Positions 21,104-33,300 are shown, counted from the stretch's first letter. The stretch is 64,000 nt of DNA from Stichopus chloronotus (GCA_021234535.1 CM037829.1:32611976-32675975), one strand, 5' to 3'. Notes: a model not told the origin generated them from the letters alone. Numbers and translations: made by a program.

Positions 21104-21870
21104 ATGCCAGTAGACGAAGTGGACCACCGTGGTGATGGGACAGAGATGGGGTCCATAGCAAATTTTTTAAAGCGGGCCCTAGACTTGCATGGTATATCGC
21201 AAGGAAAGTTTCACAAGTTTTAGGGGAACCTCCCACCGGAATGAGGACAGAACCCTTTCCCAATGGGTTGAAGATATCAAGGAGGCTATTGAGCCATACA
21301 ACCTTAATCAGAAGGAAATGGCACAGAGCTTGGTGGTACAGCTGGCTGGCCCAGAAAATGAAGAAGTTAGGTGTATGTCAACTAAACATGGCAAAGACTA
21401 CAACAAACTGCTGGAGGCACTGCACCTTTGTTTTAGCATGACTGAATATGTACAGACCCTTAGCCAGCTGTTTTGCAACAGGATTCAAAGAGAAGGGAAG
21501 CAGCTGTCAGACTTCAAGATTTGAAAAGAATATATGGGCCAGTATAAGGGCCATCACCAAGGGCCAGAGTCTGTGAGGCCCATGTACGAGAAGTCATTGC
21601 GAGCCCTGTTGCTACGTCATCAACCCGCCTACATTAGCTAGAAGAGGGACAAAGACAGCTGTTCAAGCAGGTCAACCAACTGAAAGAGGCAGTTTATGGA
21701 ATAGGGTCAATGGCTGGAGAGTTATCTGCCTTGCGTTCAGCTGTAGACAGGTGTACAAGCCAGATGCGAGGAGCATGGCCATCTAGGGAAAATGTAACCT
21801 GATACCACTGCAGAGGGAGCGGATATTATCAAGCTGAGTGTAGGGCTTCATTCCCTAATACTAGACAGCA
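21104..21870 (+). pseudogene. Second gag of the same family, frameshifted, with a degraded zinc knuckle
   Basis: ATG 21,104 opens 'MPVDEVDHRGDGTEMG' and 'FLKRALDLHGIS', with a stop near 21,221 and a frame change to 'DRTLSQWVEDIKEAIEPYNL', 'LLEALHLCFSMTEYVQTL' and 'QREGKQLSDFKI'. Further pieces (21,600-21,780) give the coiled-coil part ('QLFKQVNQLKEAVYGIGSM'). The nucleocapsid knuckle near 21,798-21,842 reads *-YHC-RGSG-Y-YQAE-C: the first Cys codon is TGA and the His is Tyr. Clearly inactive. No protease or RT follows; pogo sequence starts about 120 bp later. Confidence 0.65.
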
Positions 21871-21984
21871 GTAGAGAAACTAGAGCACTCCGCTGTAGGA
21901 GGCCCAGGAGTGGAGTGCACTAGCAAGCCTGAAGGAGTTGCAGACATTTGTATAGCCAACAGTGAGACGAGCAGAGAAGGTGAA

Positions 21985-22911
21985 GAAGAGATAATGAATT
22001 TATTTGTGCACCTGCAGCAAATATTTCATCCGCGAAGAGGAAGAACAAATTGACTGGTGCGCAAATTTTGAAGAGCAGTCCATATAAAACCCACCTGACC
22101 GAGACTGAACAAGAGAAAACACTCGTGCTGGATGAGAAGGAAGCAAGAAAAAAGAAACGAGAGCAGAGCAAAGTAGAGAAGGAAGAAGCCAAAAGGAAAA
22201 AAGGTTCTATTCCCGTAATGAAGCTGAAGAGTACCAGAAAGGGTACTGGGAAGACATCCACAGTAGCTAAACAACTTTCAGTCAAATTCAGTGATGCTGT
22301 TGTAGCCAATAATCAGGATGACACAGAGTGTTTGTTTTGTGGTGAACTCTACAGCCAAACGCAACTTGATGGATGGATAGAGAGTACAGTGTGCAAAAAG
22401 TGGGCGCATGATGACTGGGGGGGTGTTGATACTGATGACAATGAGTTTATTTGTGATATTTGTAAATGAATATGTAGGTCAGATATGTATGTCAGAAATG
22501 TTGACAGTTATTAGGTTTCATATCCTGTTTTCTCAAGTAAAACACCTGGAAAAAAAAAACACCTGGAAAAAAAAACTTTCATGTATAACCTTTCGTGTAT
22601 TATAACAGTTGTAGTGAGAAGGTTAAAAGTATAGTATGATGAACTGTAGTTGTAGTTATTTTAGTACGGGGTAAGACAGACCACGGGGTCCATTTTGTAC
22701 GAGTCACGGGGTAAGACGGAACCCACACCACATTTGATGTTTTGTAACATTCTTAACAATTTCTAAACTGCTCCAAATCGTCTGAATATGTTCTTTACCA
22801 TTAGAGGATCTGTTCCGATTCCAAAAAAGAACTTAATTTTGTTCCCAGTGACAAGTAGGCAGTGTCGAAGTTAGGGGTTCCGTTATACCCCATGTTCCCC
22901 TACACTTTTAC
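21985..22911 (+). pseudogene. 3' end of a pogo/Tigger-like DNA transposon: transposase C-terminus and 3' terminal repeat
   Basis: The open frame from about 21,990 ends at TAA-like TGA 22,467-22,469. It encodes 'KRKNKLTGAQILKSSPYKTH', a long Lys/Glu/Arg helix (residues about 25-55) and a cysteine-rich end 'CLFCGELY...CKKW-AHDDW...FICDIC', a PHD-like finger that follows the DDE domain in many pogo-type transposases. The DDE catalytic domain is missing on the left. After the stop come two 'cacggggtaagac' direct repeats (22,660-22,720) and, at 22,880-22,906, a stretch ending 'gttcccctacact', which looks like a pogo terminal inverted repeat. The 5' terminal repeat was not found, so the element is 5'-truncated. 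Confidence 0.6.
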
Positions 22912-23770
22912 TTCTACAATCGTTCATATTTTTTATGTTGAATTTTGTATATAATCCTGACAGTTCAGGCTACCATCAATAACAAATGCCAACCTCAATA
23001 ATACCCGCTGTGAATTGGAAATTGTGCACCAATAGGCTACTACCGACTGGTCTACAATAGCCTAAGGTTAAAGGAGTGAGTCAAAGCCTACCGTGCAAAG
23101 CGTACCATAACACTATTACGCATGTTTAGTAAACCTTCACGGAACGCTCCGGCGTATGGGGGTAGTATTTCTAGGGGCAAAGATCGGTTTTTACTCAGAA
23201 ATTGAATTTTGATCCAAGTTCTCTGAATTGTAAGCATGATGAATAGTTAGAGAGGTAGAGCTTGTAAAGTAGTTTCAAGGGTGGGATGTTGGGGTATAGT
23301 CGTGGCCGATATATTTTTAAGCCAAAAATGTCATGTAAAGTTCCTGTTACAACTGACCTCTTTTACGGTCAGTTGTTCATAGCATGTGTTGCTGTTTTCA
23401 CTAATACTGACTTTCCAATGTACAATTGTAAAGCTTTTGGGCCCCATCCCGGCAAGCTGACAAGTGAGTAAACTGACATGTACATCTGCAGTTTTCTCTG
23501 TAAATCGGGTAGAGTAAAAATTATCCTAACCGAGTGAAATTTGGGACCACTCTGGATTTAGATTAAAAAATTAGATTAAAAAATCGAATAGGATTTTTTT
23601 TTTATTCTCACTCTGTTAGATTGAATATTTCGGTTCATCCCCAGTTTCACTGTTTTGGAGTTTGTGATGCACAACGACAGAATTTTTGTGCTGTTGTATA
23701 ATTCTTCCTACTCATGCCGGAGATTGCCATTCCAGAGCCATTTTAATTCATTCATTTTTTCTTCTTTCTA
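22912..23770. other. Unassigned noncoding stretch
   Basis: A 60-codon frame (23,286-23,471) ends at a donor-like CAA|GTGAGT, but no acceptor or family resemblance supports it. A strong AT run lies at 23,560-23,605. I see nothing else. Confidence 0.45.
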
Positions 23771-23895
23771 TGTAAATGACATGCGAGACAAGCAGGACGA
23801 AATTCCGTTGACTAACGTAATTCCTAACTGTGGCTCTTTGACGACAGCCACTGCAAACCAAACCACACAACCAGCCAGTGGTTCGACAGACATAA
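23771..23895 (+). other. Exon-like unit 1, related to the unit at 24,356
   Basis: Reads 'VNDMRDKQDEIPLTNVIPNC' followed by a Thr/Ser/Gln-rich stretch up to a donor-like AG|GTACAC. A pyrimidine tract precedes it, but the expected acceptor AG is 'taa'. The unit at 24,356 aligns residue by residue ('VGNHWDDQDDVPLNAIVHHS'). Probably a decayed duplicate exon of an unknown gene. Confidence 0.3.
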
Positions 23896-24355
23896 GAGGT
23901 ACACTGTTTTTTTCTTAATTTCAAGACTGATATTTTTCTGGTTTCAATGACAGTAAGAAACGGCAAGGGTGTCAAGCAGACTTTGCCCAGAGCTCTTCTT
24001 TTTTCTTTTTTTACTCCTAGCATCTTTTCCCTCATTGTTGATAAATGATGTGAAACATGTAAATGTATGTGTGGTGTATGGTACGTAAATAAAAAATATT
24101 TGCTTTTTCCTTTCTTTCATGCTGGGCCGATTGATCACATATGCATCTTACAGTGCTGTAGGTTCATAGCAACTGTAGCGAGAAACATATTCTACATTGT
24201 TCATAGTCTGTCTGTTTTGGTCATTGAATTGTTCAATATTAATTTGCTCCAAGTCTTTGGTGCATGGTCATCATTGCATTTCCTATACATGTGTTTTGCC
24301 ACAAATTGTCGTGTCAATAACATTACCCCCCCCCCCCTTTTTGTTGCCTTCTGTA

Positions 24356-24420
24356 GGCAACCACTGGGACGACCAAGATGATGTTCCACTTAATGCCATA
24401 GTTCATCACTCCACGCAAGG
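24356..24420 (+). other. Exon-like unit 2 with intact splice sites
   Basis: Preceded by a pyrimidine tract and 'ctgtag', it reads 'NHWDDQDDVPLNAIVHHSTQ' and ends at CAAG|GTACGT. The acceptor, the donor and the paralogy with the unit at 23,771 are all visible. No upstream or downstream exon could be tied to it, and retroelement sequence starts 45 bp later. Function unknown. Confidence 0.35.
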
Positions 24421-24462
24421 TACGTCATCACCTTCCAGTCCAGGGACATTTTGAGACATTTT

Positions 24463-24600
24463 GAGGAAAGATGACTGTCACAATCTCAGAAACTGCAAGG
24501 AATGCAGGGAGACATCAGTGTAGGATAAACTTGGTTCTGTCATCTCTTTTGTGATGAGTCCCAGGAAGGTCGCCCCTTCTCAATAGGCCGCTATACTACA
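24463..24600 (+). mobile_element. LTR of the tRNA-Leu family with a large internal deletion
   Basis: Its first 70 bp match 19,090-19,161 and its last 68 bp match the end of the LTR at 20,038-20,109, so about 870 bp are missing between 'gtaggata' and 'acttggttctg'. 'acacttg' occurs at both breakpoints in the long copy. It begins TGAGG and ends TACTACA. The flanking 5-mers ('cattt', 'ataaa') do not match, and no primer site follows, so it is not a clean solo LTR. Confidence 0.65.
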
Positions 24601-24624
24601 ATAAAACTGCAAGGGCTTCATCTA

Positions 24625-25450
24625 ATCCTTTGCAGCCGGTTAAATTTCCATCAAAACCCTGGTCAAAATTAGGTATGGATATCGTGGGTACTAATTACTC
24701 TATGCCACAAAAGTGCTAGATTTGCAATTGCACTCACTGATTATCACAGCATGTGGCCAGAGGTTGGTTTCACCACTACAGTAACTACTGAAAGTGTTAT
24801 TGACTTTCTAAAAACTGTTTTTAGTAGAGAGGGATTCCCCGATGAAATTGTGACAGACAATTGACCTCAGTTTTCCTCACATAATTTTGGGCAATTTTTG
24901 AGGGAAAGAAATATTAGACATCTTAAGTCTGTCCTTAACCACCCTCAAGGAAACGGGGAAATTGAGCGATTTAATACAGTCCTAAATGATTTTGTGATGA
25001 CTGCATTCCTTCGGTCAACTCCTCTTTTAAAGGCAATAAGGAGAATTCCTGGGAGTATATGGATCCACCCCACATGCCACTACTGGCACAGAACCATCAA
25101 CCTTCTACATAACCGACACCTCAATACTAAACTTGACATTCCAGGAATCACTAGGTCTCCCGCACCTGTTCATCCTAGTCATGTTACAGCAAAAGTTGAA
25201 AACAAACAGAGGCACGGTAAGCGTCGGTCATACTATCATCGACACGCTTCAACCCGCAAATTCAGAGTCGGTGACTTTGTTCGTGAGAAGAAGCCAGGTC
25301 ATGTTTTAAAGGGTCATAGTAAGTTCACAGCCCCACTACGGATTACGAAGGTTATTAACCCCAATACTTATATAACCTCTGATGGAAAGGCTTGGAACAT
25401 TGACAGACTTTCACTTTTTCAGGAAAGGCTGCTTCCAACTGACCATTTAG
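24625..25450 (+). pseudogene. Integrase core and C-terminal domain of a K02A2.6-like Gypsy element
   Basis: 'PWSKLGMDIVG' (first catalytic Asp), then after a frameshift near 24,715 'ALTDYHSMWPEVGFTTTVTT', 'FPDEIVTDN' (second Asp), a TGA at 24,862-24,864, and 'LNHPQGNGEIERFNTVLNDF' with the catalytic Glu. This is a complete D,D-35-E set. A short double frameshift at about 25,040-25,095 garbles the helix after it. The C-terminal part has 'FRVGDFVREKKPGHVLKGHS' and 'SDGKAWNIDRLSLF', the SH3-like fold. The open frame runs on to 25,701 without further similarity. No RT or RNase H precedes it; the deleted LTR abuts it. Confidence 0.75.
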
Positions 25451-25879
25451 CTCCAGCACTCATTGCATTGCTGCAGTGCATGTACAGCTTTACCATTCTG
25501 TCAGCTTATTGGACAAAGTCCAAACTATGTAGACTGATTAGAGAGTTTCATATTGAGGCTAATTGCTTCCTTGGGTGCACAATCGCAAGTGGTGAATTCA
25601 CAACATGCCCTGTGTGTTCTGGTATCAAGTTGCTTGCAGGGTTTGTGATGAACGTCACATACTGTGTACAGGTATATATAGACAGTACGCACATACTGTA
25701 AAGGCCCTACACTGTCGGTGCTGAAACCAACGGCGCTTGATACGCTCGGCGCGACAAGTGATTAAGATCGCTTGACAGCAAGAACAAAACTAGTACAAAC
25801 TTTGGGGGAAAACAACATGAAGTGACTGTTGGTGATCTATTCAGGTACAATACCAGCCAGATGGAGAAGGGACTGACAG

Positions 25880-26606
25880 CCTCATATAAAGGAAATTACA
25901 TCATTAAAATGTGGAAAACTCCATACAACTGGTGAGATCCTCATTCTTCCTACCTGTAAAAGAAGTCAAACTCATGTTGTCGAATCGTAGAGACAGGAGC
26001 AAAATGCATCCCATCGAGCAAAAATTCAGCATCCTGCAAAATCATTGAAATGGCTCATGGTATTGAAAAGGAGCTGTGTACACAGCTGGAAAATACTGAG
26101 TTTGCATTACAGCTGGATGAACAAATAGGCTTGTTGACAACAAGGCTTTGTTACTAGGCTTTGTTCATTCCATTAAAAGAGGGCACAGCTACAGAGGAAT
26201 TCCTATTCACCATGACTTTGAAAACTGACACCAAAGGCCCCTCAATCTTTTAAGAGGTTGAAGGTTCCTCTAATAAAAAAGACATAACACAAACATCATT
26301 GCCTATGAAACAGATGGTGGAGGGTCCATGATTGGTTCATTACCAAGGTTTCATCACACATCTGAAAGGCAGAATGATGAAAGAATCCAACCCAAATATG
26401 TGGCAGGAGGTGAAGCTGCTATTATTAGCCTTCCCTACTTCACATTTGGTCAAAGAGGCTTCAGCACTGTTGCACAGGTACACACCAAACAACATAACAG
26501 ACTACAAATCAGTTGGAGGGGAGACCTAAGGCTCTGTGTTTCATACATTAACCCAGACATCGCAAATTTGGTAAGTCACACCAAAGCACAAAGTAAAGAG
26601 GAATAA
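25880..26606 (+). pseudogene. hAT transposase relic, ZBED/FAM200-like, internally deleted
   Basis: Pieces in shifting frames are 'GEILILPTCK' (25,930), 'AKSIIEMAHGIEKELCTQLE' then 'FALQLDEQ' (the first catalytic Asp region, near 26,090-26,120) and 'EEFLFTMTLKTDTKG'. These run straight into the dimerisation domain at 26,400-26,606: 'LLLAFPTSHLVK' and, in a second frame, 'GFSTVAQVHTKQHNRLQI' and 'RGDLRLCVSYINPDIANLVS'. Several hundred codons of the core are missing, and multiple stops are present. Distinct from the hAT relic at 16,582. Confidence 0.65.
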
Positions 26607-27307
26607 CCAACAAAAAGAGAATGAAGACAGCCGGTATTACAATGCCAGAATGGTTCACGAAGGAAACTGTGCTAAATGTGGGGGGAAATCTATGCTGCTA
26701 TCCATGGACAATAAAAAAAAAGTTAGAGTGCATGACAGAATAGTAAATAGCATGATCAAAGCACTCCTGACATTGAAGAAAGTGGTAAGGTTGCCTTTCA
26801 TATTGATTTTAAACCATATTCATTAGTCCGCACAACCGGCCACAAGAAGGGATGGGGGGGGCATTTCCATTCACTTTGCAAGTTACAAAAGTCAGACTAC
26901 AACGACCAAGTATTGACAAGAGTTAGAATTTAAATCAGGTTTCTCTTTCTCTTCTGTGTTTTTCTTGCTTCTTTTCTATTCTGCATCCACTTCACGTGTT
27001 CCTCATTGATGTATTCAAGACTTGTCTACAGTCCATCCTAAAACTCAACATGGGCATCATGTTGTAGTCCATAGGCATGGTTTAGTCATCCAGTGGTCTA
27101 CTAGTTCATATATGCACACATTACATTAAAGCCAGCATATTCAAAATGGACCTGGCAGTATATATGTCATCTTTTGATCATAGCACATGATAATCTATTA
27201 ATCACTGTTAAAATTACCATTTACTGAGGTAGTTTCTTTCTGATGAGGTACCCTTCAGTGGGGCTACACACCTCCGGATTTGGCAAGATAACCTTTCCAG
27301 CCAGAAT
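26607..27307. other. Spacer between transposon graveyard and EME1 3' end
   Basis: No coding signal or transposon end was recognised. A run of eight G (26,855-26,862) is the only marked composition feature. Confidence 0.5.
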
Positions 27308-27313
27308 TTTATT
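27308..27313 (-). terminator. EME1 poly(A) signal candidate
   Basis: AATAAA on the minus strand lies about 20 bases after the EME1 stop codon, implying an unusually short 3' UTR if used. Other hexamers may exist further downstream. Confidence 0.45.
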
Positions 27314-27332
27314 CCTGGTGTGTCACAACTTC

Positions 27333-30300
27333 TCATAAAAGGAGATTCCCATCTTTGGTCGTCATTTGCTTGTAGATTCTTTTTGACAGTTCAGGTCCTA
27401 TCCTCCGAGACGTCGCCAAAACTCCTTCACCTCGACGTATCTGGAGAAAAGAAACAGTAGTCAGAGAGTGATTGTCTCTGCAGAACTAATGCCTTAGTTA
27501 ACCACCGTAACACTGGGATGCTGTCTTTTACTTCTGCATTTGTTGTTGATTTTTCTCCACTCCGATCCTTCTTCCTAAAGATTTAGTTTGCATTCACCTT
27601 CAGTTGCTACACTGATGACACAAAATGACACTCTGTTCACAATTGTTTCCCAAAGTAGCAACAATGATTAGACTGATGACTTGCAAACCAAGAGAAGCTA
27701 AACACCTGTTTTCCTGCATACCTAATGGAAAGATTATGGGACCAAATATCAGACCAGGGTGACCTAATTGCTTGTATATTTTTACTAATGCTCATATTTT
27801 GTTGTAAATGATCTAGTTGTTTCATACCAATGTGTCAGACTAACAATTGAGTGATGCTAATTAAGTCATTTATGAAGAAATGGAACCAATTTTGATTAGT
27901 ACTTTAATTTTCTCAATATTTGTCAGTAAAATACAGACAATACTTCAAAATTAGATAAACTGGAACTGACCAGTATGTCTTGCAGTAGCAGCTCAGCCTC
28001 CTTGGTTGATGAACATCTCTTGTAGCCCTGAATAAAAAATAATACAAAGTTACTTGTTGTGACATTAATGACACACATACGCAATAACAGAAATTGCTAC
28101 ATGACATCATGTATGTGCAAGAGGGACATCGAGAGATACTGTGTATGCAGATGAAGGTATCTCTCCTGACATTTGAACTGTACCAGATATAACATTCTAA
28201 GCTGGTTCTATTCGTACAACTGTCAATTTTGAGGTAGTTTAATGCAGGGTCAGCTACACTAGACCAATGGTTACCAATATTCTTTTACGTAAGTGAAGCT
28301 TTCGTGAGATTTCACCCTGTGAATGCGCTTCTTTACCTAGTTTCACCACTCATTGTTTCATTTCACCTTTTCTTTGTGTAAATGAATATACGAGAGAGGT
28401 GGCTGCCACTAAGCAATCAGTTCAGTCCTGGCTTAATTTCAGTCTGTCAATGAATTCAGCTGCATTATTGCTACCTCTTGGTATTTCTGCTATGATCCCC
28501 TTCATCAGCTGCCAACTTGTCTATTGGGAGCAACAACCTATTTGGAGTCATTTCACAGCGGAACATATTAGCTTTAGCATGCACAGCAATGTGCGTGACA
28601 GTATGTTTAAATGCGCAATAGCTGTGTGTATGAATGCTGGTCCATATGAGATGTAATGTTGTATGTCGTCAGACATTTGTTCATCTACGTAACAATTAGC
28701 AACGATACAGACTTTCATAGCGTACTAGGCTCATCTGTAGAAGTGACTGTGGAGATGGATACTGGGCTACAACAGCTGTAGCCAGTGATTCAAGTTCTGT
28801 AGCAGCTAACATGGAGATGGATGTTAAACTAAAATAGCTGTAGCCAGTGCTGAGCTTACCTGTAGCAGTAACTGCGGAGATGGATACTGGGCTACAACGG
28901 CCGTGGCCATTTCTGGGCTGACGTTTCTGAACTGCTGCAGTTGTTGCTTCCATACTTTGATCAAGCCGGCGCCATTCTTTGCGACTTTTACTCCTCCTGC
29001 CCATTCGCTATTGACGTGGAAGGAGAAGGTAGCTTTGTCTCTCTGCTTCCTGCAGTGTATGGAAACCAAACACACATGAGAGAGACACGAGTAGCAGACG
29101 ACAATCCTGTCAACAATTAAAGACAATTTTGCACATGTCAACATCACTTCTGGACTCATAAGGCACACAAACAACGCTGGCAGACAAGACTCACTTGAAA
29201 GGTTTCTCTGCAATGGCTTTGGTGAACATAGCAATGAAATCTGAGACAGTGTCTGGATTCTCGCAGTTGCGGACATTACAACCTACTTGCAGCTGAAGGT
29301 CCACAAGAGCCTGTAGAAAGGGGAAAAACAAAAACTCAGACAGACATGCTTCTGTCCCATCCTAGACTTGAAATAAATCACTCACATACATTTTAAGATA
29401 TATACTTGCCTGCAGTGGTTCTAAGACATAATTACTACTACTACTCTATCAAACATAAATTATGAAAGTTATGTGATCTGGGAATATCGTAAATGAATGT
29501 GATGAATGAATTTTAAGGGAACATTTTTTTTGGGGTAGTTACCGCTGATAAGTTTTGACTAAGATGAAACCAGTCTAGCACACACTGGTCTAGTGTGTGC
29601 ATAGCTACTGGGAGAGGCAACTTTGAAATCCTACACTCAGGCCTCATAATATTTTTGAAATTGCATCACTTTTTTAAGGTACAAGGCTTTCAACTTTAAC
29701 CATTGAACTTACTTTCAGATCTGTAGAAATTTAGCATGCAAATCCATCCTTTTTGAGGTTTCCCCCACAAGGATTTCACTTTTGAATCTCCTGTCACTCT
29801 AACCTACCATGTGCACTTCACTGCATCATTTCATTAATGATTAGGCATTCATTATGTTAAGATTGAACATTTAATAGAACCACAGACCTAAAGGAGAAGA
29901 CAAAGGTCTGTTCCCTGTAAACTTACTTCCTCCATCTGAACCCTAGACACATCTGGCAGATTCACATCTGGACCAGCTTTCTTCTTCCTCCTCTTCGTCT
30001 TGCCATCATCAGCTTCCTCGCCAAGGACGGCAGATCTAAAATTCCTCTGATGACGAGTTTTGCTGTTCCTGCCAAAATAGTCCGGTGAAGCAAAACATTT
30101 ATGAGTTGGTATTTGAGAATGGACTGGCTTGAGGTGTGCCTCTCTATAGTCAAAGCACACATTAGCTTTCAACAAACTAAAATTTGACTAAATCACATTC
30201 TATGAAGACTGTATTTACAGAGTAGCAATAATCAAAAAGTGGATAACACATTCTGACAATTCCAAACATCTCCATTTTAATTTTGTGTCATAAATCCAAG

Positions 30301-33300
30301 ATGGTAATGGACCTACGTGTTGTAGCATATGAAGAACCTTGCATGTTATATTCACAGGATATCCTCCACTTACCCTTCTTTAACGTATGTAGAAACCTCA
30401 ATTTCATACTTGGCACAGTATATTGATTGGATTTATCTTGGTTGCACAAGATAATGTCTTATTCATCACTGTAATGCCTGGGAGTGTACACAAATGACAT
30501 GGACATAGTTCCCTGCATGGACATAGTTCTCTATATGGACATAGTTCTGTACATGGACATAGTTCTCTACATGGACATAGTTTGGTGTATGGACACAGCT
30601 CTGTGTATGGACACAGTTCTATGTACATGCACAAAGCTCTTTGTATGGACACAGTTGTGCGTACATGCACAGAGCTCTGTATATGCCATGGACATAGTTC
30701 TGTGAGCCTATAGCAAAGCTTTATTAAACATGAAACTCTTGTTCTTTTAACCATGCAGTATAGTAAACGAAAAACACTGATCAACATACATTGTCTATAC
30801 AGCATTACATTTACATATCCTGTTTACTACAGGTCTAGAACATACCTGGTAAGATTTTGTTGTATTTTATTGTAAGGGCACAAAACTTTAGGTCTTGGTA
30901 CTTCTAATTGATGTATTTTATTAGATTACTTTGTTTGATCTTATCCAGGAGGTAAAAAGTGTGTTTGATGTACGATAATATGAATGATACACTAGAGTAG
31001 GTAACGGTGCCTTTGATCCATTCAGGTAGATATTATACTCATCTGATCAAGTGGCTATAGCATGTGTTATCTACTTTTAAAAGAAGGTAACAATGTGTTT
31101 GATCTATCCATGAAGGTAAAAGTATATTTGATCAATTCTGGCAGGTAACAGAGTATTTGATCTACCATAAATGATAATAGTTTGTTTCATCCACTCAAGT
31201 AGGCAACAGAGTTTGATCTATCGTCATAGGTTACATTGTATTTCAAGTCAAGTCAAACAACACGATAAACTTACAAAGTTTCAAGAGTATTCTAATGCAC
31301 TGGACAATGTAAACCATCCACTATTGTTGATGAAACTTGTTCACCATTTTACCAAAATTTTACAAATTTTCCTTTCAATCAACAATGCTGCAGCCAACAC
31401 AGAAATGAAGATTAAACTAATTCACAGAATACTGCCATTGTAATCCCACCACAGGGTTAAGTTAGATATTCATTCCAGCAGTAAATACTTGTCTATTGGG
31501 GTTAAATTGGTTTGAAAGGAACTGAACTTTCCAAGTGGTAAATTTACCTGAAGTATTCTTGCACACCAGAGACTATGTATGTCAGTGACTTTCCTCCTAG
31601 GGCTTGGATGCAGCTCCTTGTATGTTCCTCAAGAGTCACTCCATCAACACATCCACCAAACCTCATCTGGGAGAAATTTCAAACCGATAAATGCTGGCTA
31701 GCAGTGTTTATCACGCAGTTTCAGCAAATATGAAGTTGTTTTCTTAAAACTAATCAATTTTATGATGCATTTTCAAATAAAACAAAACTCCAAAATACTG
31801 ACTTTGTAAAAATCTAAGATAAAAGCTAGCACTTGGTTCTCCAATTTTTATCTAAAACCAGAAAGCCAAAAGACCCTTGCTGACCAAATATTGATTTGAA
31901 ATCTTGACATAACTATCCAGCTGGATTGTGCAAAGGTTTCGTGAGAACTGTGGTAATTGTGGTAACTCATATATTCTTTGATTGCAAAGAAGGTACAGCT
32001 TTTATGCGGTACTGATAATGGTCAAGAAGAGGGTTTGTTGGAACTTGAGATCTATATAATAGATTAGATTAATTTAGTTTAGAAATAGTGCCCTAACAAA
32101 TCCAGAATGCAAGGAATAAAAAATTTCCTAAAAATACTTTCTTTACATGACACTTCATCCTATTTTTGTATTAGAAGAAATTTGGTAAAATTACGGCACT
32201 ATTTGTAGGCCTGTTTCTAAAGATATTTTCAAGCATTCAAGCTAACGTGACACACTTATCGAAGCAACGTTGCTTCTTCAATTCTTCTACACAGTAAGTC
32301 AATGGCACTACTTTGACATTGTTCTCAGAGGAACATCAAATCAGACTTGCTTCTAAACTTTCTTAAATTCTGTGACAGAAGGGGAATATTAATTCGTAAA
32401 TCCCCATTGTAAACGTAGTACTCTCCAAATGTGGACAAACAGAAACAAGCTGGTAAGGGCCTTGCACAACATGCCACGTATGAAAAAGGGTTTTAGCATT
32501 ATCTCAACTTGCAAAAGTTTTCAGGAGGCAGGCACCATTTGTGATTAACATTGATGGACAAGTTTACCACACAAAGTCACAGAGACGCAATGCACTACAT
32601 TACAGCCGTTATGGTTGGGAGCCCGACAGGATTTTCAAAGACAATTTGGTGCCAAACACCGGAATTAGAAGCCCCGAGCACAGAGCAGAGTATGGCCAAC
32701 CAACACTCAAAGTATGATATCAGTCAAGGTTACCTTTCTGGAAATATTGTTTATACAAAGTTTTCAGTTTGACATCAGTTGACCTCAAATGATCTTTGAC
32801 CTCCACCTAAACAATAGGGATCATCTACTTCACATGGCCAATCCACACACCAAGTGTTATGTCAGTGATGGTTACCCTTCTTGAGATATTGTGTTTTTTA
32901 ATGGTTTTCACAGCTAGACCTCTGATGACCTCAAATGACATCTGGCCTCCTCAAAAATGATCGGGATCATGTACTCAGTATGACCAACCTACACACTACA
33001 GTAAGTATGAGGTCAGTCAACTTAACCCTTCTTGAGATATCAGGTTTACAAGGTTTTAACACAGTTGGACCTCTGGTGATGTCAAATGACCTTTGACCTT
33101 CAACAAAAACAATAGGGATCATCTACTCAATGTGACCAACCCACATACTGAGTATGAGGTCAGTCATGGTTACCCTCCTTGTGATAGCGTGTTTACAAGC
33201 AAAGTGCCACATACACACATAAACACAAAAATACGTAAAATAGGTCATTTCCATGAGTAACAAAAGCCTACAAACGATTTACCCAATTAAATTTAGGTGA

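Noticed and set aside
25451..25701. Open extension of the integrase frame
   Set aside because: Similarity ends after the SH3-like domain; the rest looks like chance open sequence.
30404..30805. Repeat-coded peptides on both strands
   Set aside because: They are translations of an intronic minisatellite.
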